Source of the DNA: Sandaracinaceae bacterium
GTDB lineage: Bacteria; Myxococcota_A; Polyangia; Polyangiales; Sandaracinaceae
DNA length: 5,595 nucleotides
Assembly: GCA_025056955.1 (NCBI GenBank)
Contig: JANWYL010000195.1
Span: forward strand, 1 to 5,595
Reading direction: 5' to 3'
The notes beneath the pieces are model-generated. The model did no database searches and had not been told where the DNA came from. It was given only the letters and a program-made list of their open reading frames with translations. This document shows, piece after piece, positions 5,496 through 5,595 of the stretch (position 1 is its first letter; each line of letters opens with the position of its first letter). The translations under genes and the position numbers were made by a program.

Positions 5496-5595
5496 TGGAT
5501 CGCCTCGCACTTGCCTGTCTTAGGCAAAAGAAAATGAAAACCGAGCGCCAGGCTCTGCATCGCGCTCCTCTGCACATCAATTGGGATTGCCTCCT
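5496..5595. other. Downstream sequence, no gene seen
   Basis: The final 100 nt after the small lipoprotein contain a 6-bp inverted repeat, TTGCCT (5511-5516) and AGGCAA (5522-5527). It could form a hairpin, but an A-rich rather than T-rich tail follows on the plus strand, so it is a poor terminator. No coding start can be supported before the window ends. Confidence 0.4.

Noticed and set aside
5511..5527. Inverted repeat TTGCCT-GTCTT-AGGCAA after the small lipoprotein as a terminator.
   Set aside because: The stem is only 6 bp and A-rich rather than T-rich sequence follows it on the coding strand.

Overview
The window looks like an ordinary chromosomal stretch of a Gram-negative bacterium, most likely a myxobacterium or relative (Myxococcota, former Deltaproteobacteria). 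Three features point there: a short FliA/WhiG-type sigma factor in which region 3 is barely recognisable, a surface lipoprotein with a long Asp/Ala/Gly-rich linker after its lipobox, and a small Cys-rich lipoprotein built on repeated 'DxDCxxGxxC' motifs. This placement is inference from protein style. No rRNA, tRNA, CRISPR array, transposase or phage gene is visible.

Layout. Positions 60-1979, minus strand: two genes in tandem. An adenylyltransferase of the MoeB/ThiF (E1-like) family carries an N-terminal rhodanese domain, and 36 nt after it comes a sigma-70 factor of the FliA/WhiG type. Positions 1980-2092: a short divergent intergenic region with a 12-bp dyad. Positions 2093-4120, plus strand: a 675-aa predicted outer-membrane lipoprotein with an alpha/beta-hydrolase domain and a readable Ser-Asp-His triad, resembling VolA-type surface lipases. 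Positions 4121-4183: a convergent gap holding a 7-bp GAAA-loop hairpin, probably a terminator. Positions 4184-4729, minus strand: a 181-aa DNA-binding protein with a sigma region 4-like helix-turn-helix, four cysteines and no sigma region 2. Positions 4730-5126: a leader/intergenic region whose main feature is a strong terminator-like hairpin plus T6 on the minus strand, only 18 nt upstream of that gene's start codon. Positions 5127-5495, plus strand: a small Cys-rich lipoprotein whose start codon is uncertain. The last 100 nt hold no recognisable gene.

How the genes fit together. The E1-rhodanese protein would adenylate the C-terminus of a ubiquitin-like sulfur carrier (MoaD, ThiS or similar) and possibly pass it sulfur through its rhodanese cysteine; the carrier and its partners are not in the window. 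Its apparent operon with a sigma factor is the least expected pairing here. The two lipoproteins and the second regulator look like independent transcription units.

The points most worth a second look are the inverted domain order of the E1-rhodanese fusion, the hairpin in the leader of the HTH gene, the Cys motif of that regulator, and the start or possible frameshift of the small lipoprotein. I found no clear evidence of a wholly new multi-gene system.
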